From positions 1 to 64,000 of the forward strand of contig NZ_FNQK01000004.1 of NCBI RefSeq assembly GCF_900107625.1: a stretch of DNA of 64,000 bases, read 5' to 3'. How positions within the stretch are numbered: the first letter of the stretch is position 1; every line of letters begins with the position of its first letter. The notes below the pieces were generated by a model. It had not been told where the DNA came from, made no database searches, and worked only from the letters and a program-made list of their open reading frames with translations. The translations under genes were made by a program, and so were the position numbers. This document shows, in pieces, positions 35,163 to 44,553 of the stretch. The DNA comes from Bizionia paragorgiae. Its GTDB lineage: Bacteria > Bacteroidota > Bacteroidia > Flavobacteriales > Flavobacteriaceae.

Positions 35163-36656
35163 ATGAAAAACATAAAATTTCCTACAGCTCAGACAATATT
35201 ATTAATCATTGCTGCCTTAGTAACCTTATTAACTTGGTTAGTACCTGCCGGAAAATATAATACTTTAGCTTATGATTCAGCATCGAATACGTTTATTGAA
35301 GTCGCTAAAGATGAAACGAAAACCTTACCTGCTACTCAAGCAACCTTAGACGGTTTATCGATAAAAATTCCTTTAGAGAAATTCACCAATGGAGATATAT
35401 ACAAAGCCATTAATATTCCGAATACCTACCGCGAGTTAGAGTCTAAACCACAAGGTTTAAGCGATTTTATTAAATCCCCAATAAAGGGAATTATAGAAGC
35501 CGCCGATATTATTTTTCTAGTATTAATTATCGGAGGTTTAATTGGTATTATTAATAGTACAGGCGCTTTCGATGCGGGTATCGCTTGGTTGGCGCGCGTG
35601 CTAAAAGGTCGCGAGTATATTTTAATTATTTTGGTCACGACATTAATTGCTGCCGGTGGTACTACTTTCGGACTTGCGGAAGAGACTATTGCCTTCTTCC
35701 CTATTCTTATTCCTGTGTTCCTCGCTGCAAAATATGATGCTTTGGTAGGAATTGCTTGTATATTTATTGGATCTTCAATAGGTACTATGTGTTCCACTAT
35801 TAACCCGTTTAGTACTATTATTGCTAGTGATTCGGCTGGAATAAATTGGACAACAGGGTTGCCGGGTCGTATATTTATGCTATTAAGCTGTTTAGCAATT
35901 TGTATATTTTATATTATGCGTTACGCAAAGCGCGTTAAAAATGACCCTACTAAATCTATAATTTACGATCAGAAAGAACAAATTGAAGCACTTTTTGGAG
36001 ACAAAAAAGACCAAACAGTAACTTTTACTTTTCGCCTACGTTTAGCACTTTTTGTATTTGCTCTTTGCTTTTTAGTCATGATTATTGGAGTGTCTATGTT
36101 AGACTGGTGGTTTTTAGAAATGACGTCTACGTTTTTAGTGGGTGCGATTATAATTGGAATTATCACCCAAATTAGTGAATCCGATTTCGTAGAAACCTTT
36201 GTAAAAGGAGCTGCTGATTTATTAGGGGTTGCCTTAATTATTGGAATCGCTCGTGGTGTAACGGTTATCATGGCCGATGGTTTAATTAGTGACACCATGT
36301 TATTTTATGCTAGTGGTATTACCGAAGGCATGTCTAAAGGATTATTTGCAAGCGTAATTACTTTAATTTATGCTGGACTATCGTTTTTTATCCCAAGTTC
36401 TTCAGGGATGGCTGTATTAACAATGCCCATCATGTCTCCTTTAGCAGATACTGTAGGTATAGGACGTGAAATTGTAGTTAACGCTTACCAATACGGATTA
36501 GGGTTATTTTATTTAATTAATCCTACAGGTTTAATTTTAGCCTCTTTAGCTGTAGTAAAAGTTGGTTTTAATAAATGGTTAAAGTTTATTATGCCACTAT
36601 TTATTGTATTAATAGTGTTTACTTTATTAGTTATGACAGTTTCAGTATACCTATAA
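35163..36656 (+). CDS. YfcC-family membrane transporter
   Basis: 497 residues with about 12 hydrophobic helices. The N-terminal LLTWLVPAGKYNTLAYD, the GGTTFGLAEETIAFFPILIP loop and the IGSSIGTMCSTINPFSTIIAS hairpin are typical of YfcC/DcuC-related carriers. The PSSSGMAVLTMPIM segment near residue 420 is a second re-entrant motif. Substrates proposed for the family include C4-dicarboxylates, short-chain fatty acids and basic amino acids; none can be chosen from sequence alone. Confidence 0.9.
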   Translation: MKNIKFPTAQTILLIIAALVTLLTWLVPAGKYNTLAYDSASNTFIEVAKDETKTLPATQATLDGLSIKIPLEKFTNGDIYKAINIPNTYRELESKPQGLSDFIKSPIKGIIEAADIIFLVLIIGGLIGIINSTGAFDAGIAWLARVLKGREYILIILVTTLIAAGGTTFGLAEETIAFFPILIPVFLAAKYDALVGIACIFIGSSIGTMCSTINPFSTIIASDSAGINWTTGLPGRIFMLLSCLAICIFYIMRYAKRVKNDPTKSIIYDQKEQIEALFGDKKDQTVTFTFRLRLALFVFALCFLVMIIGVSMLDWWFLEMTSTFLVGAIIIGIITQISESDFVETFVKGAADLLGVALIIGIARGVTVIMADGLISDTMLFYASGITEGMSKGLFASVITLIYAGLSFFIPSSSGMAVLTMPIMSPLADTVGIGREIVVNAYQYGLGLFYLINPTGLILASLAVVKVGFNKWLKFIMPLFIVLIVFTLLVMTVSVYL

Positions 36657-36682
36657 ACTAGGCAACTTTCAGTCTCTTTTAT

Positions 36683-36720
36683 ACGCTTAAAAAGATGTGG
36701 AGACACGCTTAAAAAGGTGT
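36683..36720 (+). promoter_or_regulatory. Direct repeat with 22-bp period upstream of the MutS2-like gene
   Basis: ACGCTTAAAAAGATGT (36683-36698) and ACGCTTAAAAAGGTGT (36705-36720) differ at one base and are spaced two helical turns apart. GGTG/CACC (36717-36728) forms a small hairpin at its end. It could be an operator or part of the YfcC transcript end. Confidence 0.4.
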
Positions 36721-36775
36721 TTTCACCCCTATCAAGCAAACTGCAGTAAAAGTTTATGGTTTAAATAGGAATACG

Positions 36776-36783
36776 TAACTTTG
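36776..36783 (+). promoter_or_regulatory. Putative -7 element of the MutS2-like gene
   Basis: TAACTTTG matches TAnnTTTG and lies 58 bp before the ATG at 36842. Confidence 0.45.
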
Positions 36784-36841
36784 TTATCGCTAAGCAAGAT
36801 TAATTTAACAAAGCGAATGTACCGCCTTTGCGGCTAAACTA

Positions 36842-39013
36842 ATGATAAGTATTCACGAAAAAACATTACAAGATTTAGAGTTTTCAACGGTTTTAGAACA
36901 AGTAAGTGAACACTGTGTAACCCACCTTGGACATTTAAAAACTTTAGAAATCACACCGTTCAAAAATAAAGAGCAGCTTCTAAAAGAGTTACAGCTCACG
37001 AACGAATATGTCTCTTCTTTTTATAACGATAATCGTATTCCTAACCACGGATTTGATACGATTACCAAAGAAATCCAATTACTTAAAATCGAAAACACTT
37101 TTTTAGAGCCTCACAGTTTAAAAAAGATTGTTTCTATATCCTTAACTAGCAATGAGATTGTCAGCTTTTTAAAAAAGTTTGAAGTGTACTACCCGGGCTT
37201 ACAGGCTTTCTCCTCTCAAATAGAAGTTACTAAAGCCATTATTGAGCGTATAGATGCTGTAATTGACAGGTTTAATGATGTTAAGGATAATGCCTCACCT
37301 TTACTTTTTGAGATCCGTCAAAGTATCAATGCGTTAAAAGGCAAAATTAATTCTAGTTTTACATCGGCTTTAAACCTGTATCACGGCTTAGAATACTTAG
37401 ATGATATTCGAGAATCGGTGGTCGATAATAAACGTGTTTTAGCTGTAAAAGCCATGTACCGCCGTAAGGTTAAAGGTGCTATTATGGGAGGGAGTAAAAC
37501 AGGAAGCATTGTGTATATTGAGCCTGAAGCTACCCTACAACACACCCGTGAATTAAATAATTTAGAATATGAAGAGAGCGAAGAAATCGTTAGAATTCTA
37601 AAGCAGGTTACAAATTATTTACGCGACTTTTTACCACTCATAGAATACTATCAACTGTTTTTAACAGAAATGGATGTTATTTCTGCCAAGGCTAAATATG
37701 CGCGCTCTATAAACGGTATTCTACCTGAAATTACAGAAGAAAAAAATGTATACCTCAGGGATGCCTATCACCCACTACTCTATTTAAACAATCTAGAGAA
37801 AAAAGAAAAAACCTATCCGCAAACCATACAACTCGATCAAGAGAGTCGTATTATAGTCATTTCCGGACCCAATGCCGGAGGTAAAAGTATCACGCTTAAA
37901 ACCGTAGGCTTACTACAACTGATGCTTCAAAGCGGAATGTTAATCCCTGTTCACGAACGCAGTAAAGTGAGTGTTTTTGATCGGATTTTAACCGATATTG
38001 GTGACAATCAATCTATAGAAAATCATTTAAGTACCTATAGCTACCGATTAAAACAAATGAATTACTTTTTAAAGAAATGTAATAAAAACACCTTGTTTTT
38101 AATTGATGAATTTGGAACTGGATCAGACCCTGAATTAGGAGGTGCTTTAGCTGAAACCTTTTTAGAAGAATTCTACGCTAGAAATGCCTATGGAATAATA
38201 ACAACACATTATGCGAACTTAAAGATTCTTGCTAGTGAAAAGCCTGAAATGATTAATGCGAATATGATGTTTAACGAACGCACCTTAGAACCTATGTACC
38301 GCTTGGCACTTGGGCAACCAGGAAGTTCTTTTACCTTTGAAGTCGCACAAAAAAACGGTATTCCTTACAGCTTAATTAACCGAGCTAAAAAGAAAATAGA
38401 ACGCAGTAAAGTGCGTTTTGATGCCACTATTGCAAAACTTCAAAAGGAGCGTTCACGACTAGAGAAAACGTCTGAATCACTAAAAATTAACGAAAAGAAA
38501 AAACAGACTGAAGCCGATAAGCTAGAAGGTATTAATGAGAAAATTCAAAAAAAGCTAGAAAGCTATCAGGAGCTTTACGACGAAAACCAACGGTTAATTT
38601 ACTTGGGTCAGAAGGTGAATGATATCGCCGAGAATTTCTTTGAAAACAATCGTAAGAAAGAATTATTATCTGAACTCTTTAAATTGGTTCAAATAGAAAA
38701 CTCGAAGCGTAAACGCCTAACTGCTAAAGAGAAAAAAATCACGAAAGCAAAAGTGTCTCAAGTCAAAAAAGAGGCTGAAAAGAAAGTAGAAGTCATTCGT
38801 GAGAAGAAAAAGAAAGCGAAAGAAAAGGCTGTGGTTATAGAAAAACCAAGACCGACTTTAAAGGTTGGTGATCGCGTGCGAATGAGTGATGGTCGATCGG
38901 TTGGGAGTATTGATAAGATTGAAAAAAACAAAGCCACAGTAAACTACGGGTTGTTTACAACCTTAGTAAATATTGATTTGTTAGATTTAGTTGAAGCCGT
39001 AAAGAAAACCTAA
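36842..39013 (+). CDS. MutS2-like DNA mismatch repair family ATPase without Smr domain
   Basis: 723 residues. Helical core and clamp region, then the MutS ATPase: Walker A GPNAGGKS at 342-349, the Walker B LFLIDEFGTGSDPELGGALA, and TTHYANLKIL. A long coiled-coil (about residues 520-660) follows, and a KOW-like beta-domain (VGDRVRMSDGRSVGSIDKI) ends the protein. MutS2 proteins usually have a C-terminal Smr nuclease domain; it is absent here. There is also no mismatch-recognition domain I. A role in ribosome-collision or recombination control, as for other MutS2 proteins, is plausible. The next gene starts one base after its stop. Confidence 0.92.
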   Translation: MISIHEKTLQDLEFSTVLEQVSEHCVTHLGHLKTLEITPFKNKEQLLKELQLTNEYVSSFYNDNRIPNHGFDTITKEIQLLKIENTFLEPHSLKKIVSISLTSNEIVSFLKKFEVYYPGLQAFSSQIEVTKAIIERIDAVIDRFNDVKDNASPLLFEIRQSINALKGKINSSFTSALNLYHGLEYLDDIRESVVDNKRVLAVKAMYRRKVKGAIMGGSKTGSIVYIEPEATLQHTRELNNLEYEESEEIVRILKQVTNYLRDFLPLIEYYQLFLTEMDVISAKAKYARSINGILPEITEEKNVYLRDAYHPLLYLNNLEKKEKTYPQTIQLDQESRIIVISGPNAGGKSITLKTVGLLQLMLQSGMLIPVHERSKVSVFDRILTDIGDNQSIENHLSTYSYRLKQMNYFLKKCNKNTLFLIDEFGTGSDPELGGALAETFLEEFYARNAYGIITTHYANLKILASEKPEMINANMMFNERTLEPMYRLALGQPGSSFTFEVAQKNGIPYSLINRAKKKIERSKVRFDATIAKLQKERSRLEKTSESLKINEKKKQTEADKLEGINEKIQKKLESYQELYDENQRLIYLGQKVNDIAENFFENNRKKELLSELFKLVQIENSKRKRLTAKEKKITKAKVSQVKKEAEKKVEVIREKKKKAKEKAVVIEKPRPTLKVGDRVRMSDGRSVGSIDKIEKNKATVNYGLFTTLVNIDLLDLVEAVKKT

Positions 39014-39014
39014 A

Positions 39015-39440
39015 ATGATTTCCATTCCCAAACATAAACAACTGATTTTATTTGATGGCGTCTGCAATTTGTGTAATTCGTCTGTTCAGTATATTATTCG
39101 TCAGGATAAAAAAAACACCTTTTTATTTGCGGCATTACAAAGTGACCTAGGGAAAGCGCTTTTAACGCAATACAAAATAGACAGAACGAAAACAGATTCT
39201 ATACTCTTATATGTACCCGAAAAAGGTGTGTTTTCTAAATCTACAGCGGCTTTACACATTGCAAAACACCTTGGCTTTCCAACCCAATTATTAGTAGTGT
39301 TTTTGGTTGTGCCTGCCTTTATACGAAATTTAGTGTATGATTTTATAGCTAGGAATAGATATAAATGGTATGGTAAAAAGGATCATTGTATGATTCCTAC
39401 TCCAAACTTGAAAGCTAAGTTTATTGACCAAACCCCATAA
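39015..39440 (+). CDS. DCC-family thiol-disulfide oxidoreductase-like protein (DUF393)
   Basis: 141 residues. LILFDGVCNLCNSSVQYIIRQD has the Asp-Gly-x-Cys-x-x-Cys motif of the DCC family, followed by FLFAALQSDLGKAL and a C-terminal KYRWYGKKDHC-like region. The CxxC suggests redox activity, but substrates are unknown. One base separates it from the MutS2-like gene, so they share a transcript. Confidence 0.9.
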   Translation: MISIPKHKQLILFDGVCNLCNSSVQYIIRQDKKNTFLFAALQSDLGKALLTQYKIDRTKTDSILLYVPEKGVFSKSTAALHIAKHLGFPTQLLVVFLVVPAFIRNLVYDFIARNRYKWYGKKDHCMIPTPNLKAKFIDQTP

Positions 39441-39472
39441 AAAAGTCTGAATTAATTATATTCAGACTTTTA
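39441..39472. terminator. Bidirectional terminator after the DCC-family gene
   Basis: AAAAGTCTGAAT pairs with ATTCAGACTTTT around a 7-nt loop. It lies between convergent genes. Confidence 0.85.
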
Positions 39473-39507
39473 GTATTAGTTTACTTAGATTGGCACTCTT
39501 TTATAAA

Positions 39508-39753
39508 CTAGCTTATTTTGATTGTACCGTCTTCTGATGAAATCAATTTGATATACATAACCTTATTATAATTTATAATATCAATTTCATCCAGCTTTTT
39601 AATACCTTTTACGTCAATAACGTAAGATTCAGTTAAAGTCTGGTTTGTTTCTTCTGTATAAATAGACTCATTAGATTTAACAGTATCGTTAACCTCCTGA
39701 GCAGTTGCGAAAGAAGCGAATAATAATAAAAATAATGTAGATAAAAATTTCAT
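39508..39753 (-). CDS. Small exported protein of unknown function
   Basis: 81 residues with a clear signal peptide (MKFLSTLFLLLFASFATAQ). The mature part is about 62 residues, acidic, with predicted strands (ESYVIDVKGIKKLDEIDI, KVMYIKLISSEDGTIKI). No family recognised. Periplasmic location is likely. Confidence 0.75.
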   Translation of the reverse strand: MKFLSTLFLLLFASFATAQEVNDTVKSNESIYTEETNQTLTESYVIDVKGIKKLDEIDIINYNKVMYIKLISSEDGTIKIS

Positions 39754-40083
39754 TTGTTTGGTGTATACTATTTATAACACTATAAAGATAAGGGGGTTAA
39801 AAAGTTAAATAGAATTTAATCGATGAAAGACCTAAGAATTTGATTAACACAGTAAATGTGCTAATTTTATCGATGAACAACATCTGTATACTTAAACTAT
39901 GTTGTATTTATTTAAGGGACACTAATTACAACATTATAAGCGCTTTACAATTCTAAATTCCTAAATGGCTATTCAACTAGTAAGATAGCTACACTTGTAA
40001 AAGCATACACTTTACGTACTAAAAAGTCCAGTTTACGAAATATGATTTTAATCGCTTGCTATTATCTTCTATATTCACAGTAC
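39754..40083. other. Gene-free stretch upstream of the candidate small RNA
   Basis: I see no coding frame with coding character here. A weak -7-like TATATTCA lies at 40070-40077, just before the structured RNA candidate, without a -33 box at normal spacing. The rest appears featureless. Confidence 0.4.
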
Positions 40084-40231
40084 AGAAGTCTCAAAATATA
40101 ACTAATTAACTTAACCCCAATTTCTGTTAATTGGGAATGAATTAAGTTCTCTTAAAGACCATAGTCTACTCTTTAAAAGGTTCTAAGCATTGCGATTAGA
40201 AAAAATTAATCTGTATTTTGAGACTTTTTTT
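40084..40231 (+). ncRNA. Candidate structured small RNA with closing stem and terminator-like T run
   Basis: A perfect 13-bp stem joins AAGTCTCAAAATA (40086-40098) to TATTTTGAGACTT (40214-40226), followed by TTTTT. Between the arms are further stems: ATTAA/TTAAT (40105-40109 with 40206-40210), CCCAATT/AATTGGG (about 40115-40134), GAC/GTC around 40157-40167, and CTAA/TTAG (about 40183-40199). A multibranched RNA of about 145 nt ending at an intrinsic terminator would explain this, and the T run fits only the plus strand. It is not recognisable as 6S, tmRNA, SRP RNA or RNase P by eye. There is no coding frame. Confidence 0.5.
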
Positions 40232-40290
40232 AAAGCAACACGCTTCATTAATCTTCAATCTAAAAAGCTTAAGTAAACGACCTGAGAAAT

Positions 40291-41121
40291 TTAGGGTTTT
40301 AGGGTTCCATATTCGGTCCAAGACCCATCGTAAACTTTAGTCTGTTTAAAATCGGCTACCTCTGCTGCTAAATCTAAAATGCAGGCCGTTAACCCAGATC
40401 CACAAGAAAATACTAGCGTATTATTCTTAGGGGTTACGCTGTTAAACAAACGTACTAACTCCTCTTTTGGTTTTAATTTACCTTCTACTAAACACCTTTC
40501 AAAGGGTAGGTTTTTAGAATTTGGAATGGTACCACTTCGCAATCCCTCTCGAGGTTCTGGAACTTCACAGCGAAATCGCTCAGCACTTCTAGCGTCAATA
40601 ATAGTATGTTTTTCACTTTGAGATAGGACGTCTAGATCCTTGAAATACGTTACCCTATCAGGATTAAAAACCGCCTTAAAATCACCTTTGGGCTTACTGT
40701 TGTTTCCCTTTGGCTCTGTAGGATAATTTTGCTCAATCCAAGCCGGTAAACCACCATCTAAAATAGCACTATTAGCGTGACCAAAAGTTTTAAAAAGCCA
40801 CCATACGCGTGCACTTGAATAGACACCTTTATCGTCATAAACCACAATGGCACTGTCTGAGTTAACCCCTAATTTTCTAGCTTCCTCTTGAAATTGTGAA
40901 GCGGAAGGAATGGTATTAGGAAAATCACTTGACAGGTCACTAAAACGCCCTTTCAAATTAAAAAATTGTGTATTTGGAAGCTGCACTTCTGATGAAACAT
41001 TTTCGTTTTGAGCAGTCACTTTAACCATGCTCGCATCAAAAATTAAAAGGTTTGAAGCGTTTAAATTTTCCCGAAGCCAATCGGCAGACACAATAGGGCT
41101 AGAAAGTGATAGTTTAGACAT
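40291..41121 (-). CDS. Thiosulfate/3-mercaptopyruvate sulfurtransferase
   Basis: 276 residues with two rhodanese domains. The first (SADWLRENLNASNLLIFDAS, VVYDDKGVYSSARVWWLF) is inactive; the second carries the catalytic loop FSCGSGLTACI. CGSG(L/V)T is the loop of mercaptopyruvate-type enzymes. It transfers sulfane sulfur to cyanide or thiols. It ends about 60 bp from the candidate RNA, and the symporter gene lies just upstream on the same strand. Confidence 0.93.
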   Translation of the reverse strand: MSKLSLSSPIVSADWLRENLNASNLLIFDASMVKVTAQNENVSSEVQLPNTQFFNLKGRFSDLSSDFPNTIPSASQFQEEARKLGVNSDSAIVVYDDKGVYSSARVWWLFKTFGHANSAILDGGLPAWIEQNYPTEPKGNNSKPKGDFKAVFNPDRVTYFKDLDVLSQSEKHTIIDARSAERFRCEVPEPREGLRSGTIPNSKNLPFERCLVEGKLKPKEELVRLFNSVTPKNNTLVFSCGSGLTACILDLAAEVADFKQTKVYDGSWTEYGTLKP

Positions 41122-41146
41122 ATAACATCAGATTAATACATTTATT

Positions 41147-42472
41147 TTAATGCGTATTTTTAGTGCGTGGATAATTATCGTCCCATTCTTTTGGTTTCGG
41201 ATCTTTTAATTTCCCTAAGGACTTCGCTACAAGCATAGATACTGTGGCATCTCCGGTAACATTTACCACCGTTCTACACATATCCAACGGCCTATCTACC
41301 GCAAAGATTAAGGCCAATCCTATAGGTAATAATTCTTTTGGAAAACCTATAGACTCTAAAACTATAACAAGCATTACCATTCCCGCACTAGGTACGGCAG
41401 CACTTCCAATAGAAGCTAATAATGCCGTAGCAACGATAACTAATTGATTGGTGAAAGTCAAACCTTCAGGCCATATTACTTGCATTATAAATACTGCGGC
41501 TATACCTTGATATAAACTAGTTCCATCCATATTTACTGTCGCTCCAACAGGTAAAACAAATCCGGAAACTTCTTTATCTACTCCCAAATGCTCTTCTACA
41601 CGCTCCATTGTAACTGGTAATGTTGCGGCACTACTACTAGTTGAAAAGGCTAGTAATTGCGCTGGACTAAATCGGCTTAAAAACCATAATGGTGATTTCT
41701 TAGTATAAATAAAAATAAGGAACAGGTAAAAACATATCATTAAAAACAGGCCTAAAACCACACATCCCGCATAATAAAGGAGTTTTACTAAAATCTCCGT
41801 ATCGTCGAAAGCTATGATAACATTTGCTAATAACGCAAAAACGGCATACGGTGCAAACAGCATGATTAAATCTACCATTTTCATTACGACCTCATTTAAG
41901 GAGTCGAAAAACCGCACTAAAGGTTTCGCCTTTTTCTTAGGTATTAATAAAAGACAGATACCAACAAACATGGCAAAAAAGATAACTTGCAGCATTTCAG
42001 GTTTAGCAAATGCATTAAAAATATTACTTGGAAACACATCGACTAAAGGTTGCAACGGACCGGTTTCTTTTTGCATATGGGCTTTACCAATCATAATATC
42101 GGCCGAGCCCTGATAGGTATCTTTAATCTTCTCTATGGTGTCTTGCGGCATGCCCTCACCAGGTTTAAAAGTGTTTACAATGGTTAGACCAATAACAATA
42201 GCGATAATGGTCGTTCCCATATAAATACTTATGGTTCGTAGCCCCATAGATTTAATCTTAGAAATATCTTTTAAATCTGAAATTCCTTTAATTAAAGACG
42301 CTAATATTAAAGGAACGGCAATAAGTTTTAGCAAATTAATAAATATGGTACCAAACGGCTTTATCCAATCGGTTACAAATCCTTTTCCACCATCTATGGA
42401 GTTCATTATAAACCCAAAGATGACTCCTAGAACCATTCCAATAATTATTTTCCAGTGTAATGCTAATTTCAT
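41147..42472 (-). CDS. Dicarboxylate/amino acid:cation symporter (SDF family)
   Basis: 441 residues, about eight transmembrane helices plus two re-entrant hairpins. The family signatures are the serine-rich FSTSSSAATLPVTM loop, GATVNMDGTSLYQG, SIGSAAVPSAGMVML and DRPLDMCRTVVNVTGD. It takes up glutamate/aspartate or C4-dicarboxylates with Na+ or H+. The last motif carries an Arg that often marks acidic substrates. Confidence 0.95.
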   Translation of the reverse strand: MKLALHWKIIIGMVLGVIFGFIMNSIDGGKGFVTDWIKPFGTIFINLLKLIAVPLILASLIKGISDLKDISKIKSMGLRTISIYMGTTIIAIVIGLTIVNTFKPGEGMPQDTIEKIKDTYQGSADIMIGKAHMQKETGPLQPLVDVFPSNIFNAFAKPEMLQVIFFAMFVGICLLLIPKKKAKPLVRFFDSLNEVVMKMVDLIMLFAPYAVFALLANVIIAFDDTEILVKLLYYAGCVVLGLFLMICFYLFLIFIYTKKSPLWFLSRFSPAQLLAFSTSSSAATLPVTMERVEEHLGVDKEVSGFVLPVGATVNMDGTSLYQGIAAVFIMQVIWPEGLTFTNQLVIVATALLASIGSAAVPSAGMVMLVIVLESIGFPKELLPIGLALIFAVDRPLDMCRTVVNVTGDATVSMLVAKSLGKLKDPKPKEWDDNYPRTKNTH

Positions 42473-42508
42473 AATTGCTTTTTAGTAATTCAGTACGTAT
42501 TAATTCTT

Positions 42509-43570
42509 CTATTTATACATTTTATTCAGTAGAAAGTAGTCAGCCAATACCAAAGCGGCCATAGCTTCTACTATAGGAACAGCTCTAGGTACAACACAAG
42601 GATCATGTCTCCCTTTGCCTTCTACAATGACACGATTACCTTTATTATCAATAGAATCTTGCGGTTGCATAATGGTCGCTACAGGTTTAAAAGCCACACG
42701 GAAATAGATATCCATTCCGTTACTAATCCCCCCTTGAATACCACCAGATAAATTTGTTTTTGTAGAGCCATCAGGATTAAAAACATCATTATGCTCACTA
42801 CCTTTCATTTTCGCCCCACAGAATCCACTACCATACTCAAAGCCTTTTACCGCATTTATAGACAGCATGGCTTTTCCAAGTTCGGCATGTAATTTATCGA
42901 ATGCAGGCTCTCCTAATCCAATAGGAACATTTTTTAAAACGCAAGTGATGGTACCTCCAATGGTATCCCCTTGTTTTTTAATTTCTTTAATTCGGGTAAT
43001 CATCTTTTCTGCAGTCACAGTATCGGGACAACGCACGACATTGGATTCTGTTTTTGAAAAGTCTAAATCTTGATACGGTTTATCGATAAAAATATCTCCC
43101 ACCGAAGAGGTGAAAGCTTCTATTTTTATCCCCTCAAGCATTTGCTTGGCAATCGCGCCTGCAACCACACGACATGCGGTTTCACGAGCCGAACTACGTC
43201 CGCCACCACGGTAATCGCGGTGCCCATATTTTTTATCGTACACATAGTCGGCATGACTTGGACGATAGGTATCTTTTATATGCGAGTAGTCTTTAGATTT
43301 TTGATTGGCATTTTCAATAATAAAGCCTATTGGAGTCCCAGTAGTTTTACCTTCAAATATTCCAGATAAAAAACGAACCGTATCCGGTTCTTTTCTTTGG
43401 GTGACAATTGCCGATTGTCCGGGCTTTCTACGATTCATCTCATTTTGAATCGCCTCGAAATCTATGGTAATATTTGGTAAACAACCATCAATAATTCCGC
43501 CAATGGCTTCACCATGAGATTCACCAAACGTCGTTACATTAAATAGTTTTCCAAAGGAATTTCCTGCCAT
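42509..43570 (-). CDS. aroC: Chorismate synthase
   Basis: 353 residues. [18 protein letters not shown] is the first signature; [20 protein letters not shown] and [12 protein letters not shown] are the second and third. It converts EPSP to chorismate using reduced FMN, the last shikimate step. The length is normal. It lies 36 bp upstream of the symporter gene on the same strand. Confidence 0.97.
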   Translation of the reverse strand: MAGNSFGKLFNVTTFGESHGEAIGGIIDGCLPNITIDFEAIQNEMNRRKPGQSAIVTQRKEPDTVRFLSGIFEGKTTGTPIGFIIENANQKSKDYSHIKDTYRPSHADYVYDKKYGHRDYRGGGRSSARETACRVVAGAIAKQMLEGIKIEAFTSSVGDIFIDKPYQDLDFSKTESNVVRCPDTVTAEKMITRIKEIKKQGDTIGGTITCVLKNVPIGLGEPAFDKLHAELGKAMLSINAVKGFEYGSGFCGAKMKGSEHNDVFNPDGSTKTNLSGGIQGGISNGMDIYFRVAFKPVATIMQPQDSIDNKGNRVIVEGKGRHDPCVVPRAVPIVEAMAALVLADYFLLNKMYK

Positions 43571-43686
43571 ATTTTATTTTTACGCTAATGTAATTGTAAA
43601 ATCACAGAAACAAAAATTGTAGTTTAATTTTATGTAGTTCTTATTTTTTGCCCTAAATTTAATAAAATATAAAAAAACCACCTGAA

Positions 43687-44541
43687 ATGATTTCAAAAAC
43701 CCATTTTTTTTCACTGTTAATGTGTCTGTTTTTAGTTGTGTCATGCTCTGATGACGACACCAATAATGATGGTCCTAATGGCACCGGAACGCCTGCTACA
43801 AACACAAATTATTTTCCGACGAACCTAGATAGTTATTGGAATTATGATGTTGAAATAAACAGCACGGTAACAACTAATCCTGAATTTTCTACCGATCAAC
43901 TCACTGTTGCGAGTATCGATAATTCTAGTTTTACACTTTCTGCTAATAACGGACTACCACCAAATGGAACAATGAGTGGCATTTTAATTAGTGGTACTTT
44001 AACAAACACCAACAGCACATTAAGTTTAAATGGTGTATTAGGGTTACCAGCAGAACTTGCTGATATCATTGATTTTGATATTACTTTAAATAACGCTATC
44101 CTCTACGATACGACAGCACCTAATAATAGCGTGCTATTTACTATGAGTGACCAAGTCACGCAAGATATTCAAGGTATACCGCTAACCCTAGCCTATGAAG
44201 TGCAATCAACAGGTTTAAATGTTTATGATACTATTACACTTAATGGCGAAACATACACTAATGTGGTTGCTAGTGAAATCACTTTAAATCTTGGTGCAGT
44301 CGCGACTTATGATTTTAATGGCTTTCCAATAAGTATCGATGTATTGGACCCGCAAGACCTATTAATCGTTACGAGTTACTATGCTGAAAATATAGGGCTG
44401 GTACATGCAGAATCTCAATTTGATTATGAAATAAATGCTACAGCCCTGGCAGCCTTAGCAAATATAGGGGTGAATTTAACTATTCCACCTACGGGCTCTG
44501 GGACTAATGTACAGGTTCTTAATAGCTACGGTCCGCAATAG
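43687..44541 (+). CDS. Hypothetical lipoprotein
   Basis: 284 residues. A lipoprotein signal ends at LFLVVSCSDDD. A Gly/Thr/Asn linker leads to a beta-rich domain beginning NYFPTNLDSYWNYDVEINS, a pattern common at the start of exported Bacteroidota lipoproteins of unknown function. The mature part is Asn/Thr-rich. It is divergent from aroC and convergent with the oxidoreductase gene that ends at 44554. No family recognised. Confidence 0.8.
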   Translation: MISKTHFFSLLMCLFLVVSCSDDDTNNDGPNGTGTPATNTNYFPTNLDSYWNYDVEINSTVTTNPEFSTDQLTVASIDNSSFTLSANNGLPPNGTMSGILISGTLTNTNSTLSLNGVLGLPAELADIIDFDITLNNAILYDTTAPNNSVLFTMSDQVTQDIQGIPLTLAYEVQSTGLNVYDTITLNGETYTNVVASEITLNLGAVATYDFNGFPISIDVLDPQDLLIVTSYYAENIGLVHAESQFDYEINATALAALANIGVNLTIPPTGSGTNVQVLNSYGPQ

Positions 44542-44553
44542 AGAAACACCTAT

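Noticed and set aside
40053-40080. Full -33/-7 promoter for the candidate small RNA
   Set aside because: TATATTCA at 40070-40077 is only a partial -7 match, and the nearest TTG (40056-40058) is just 11 bp away, shorter than the usual spacing.
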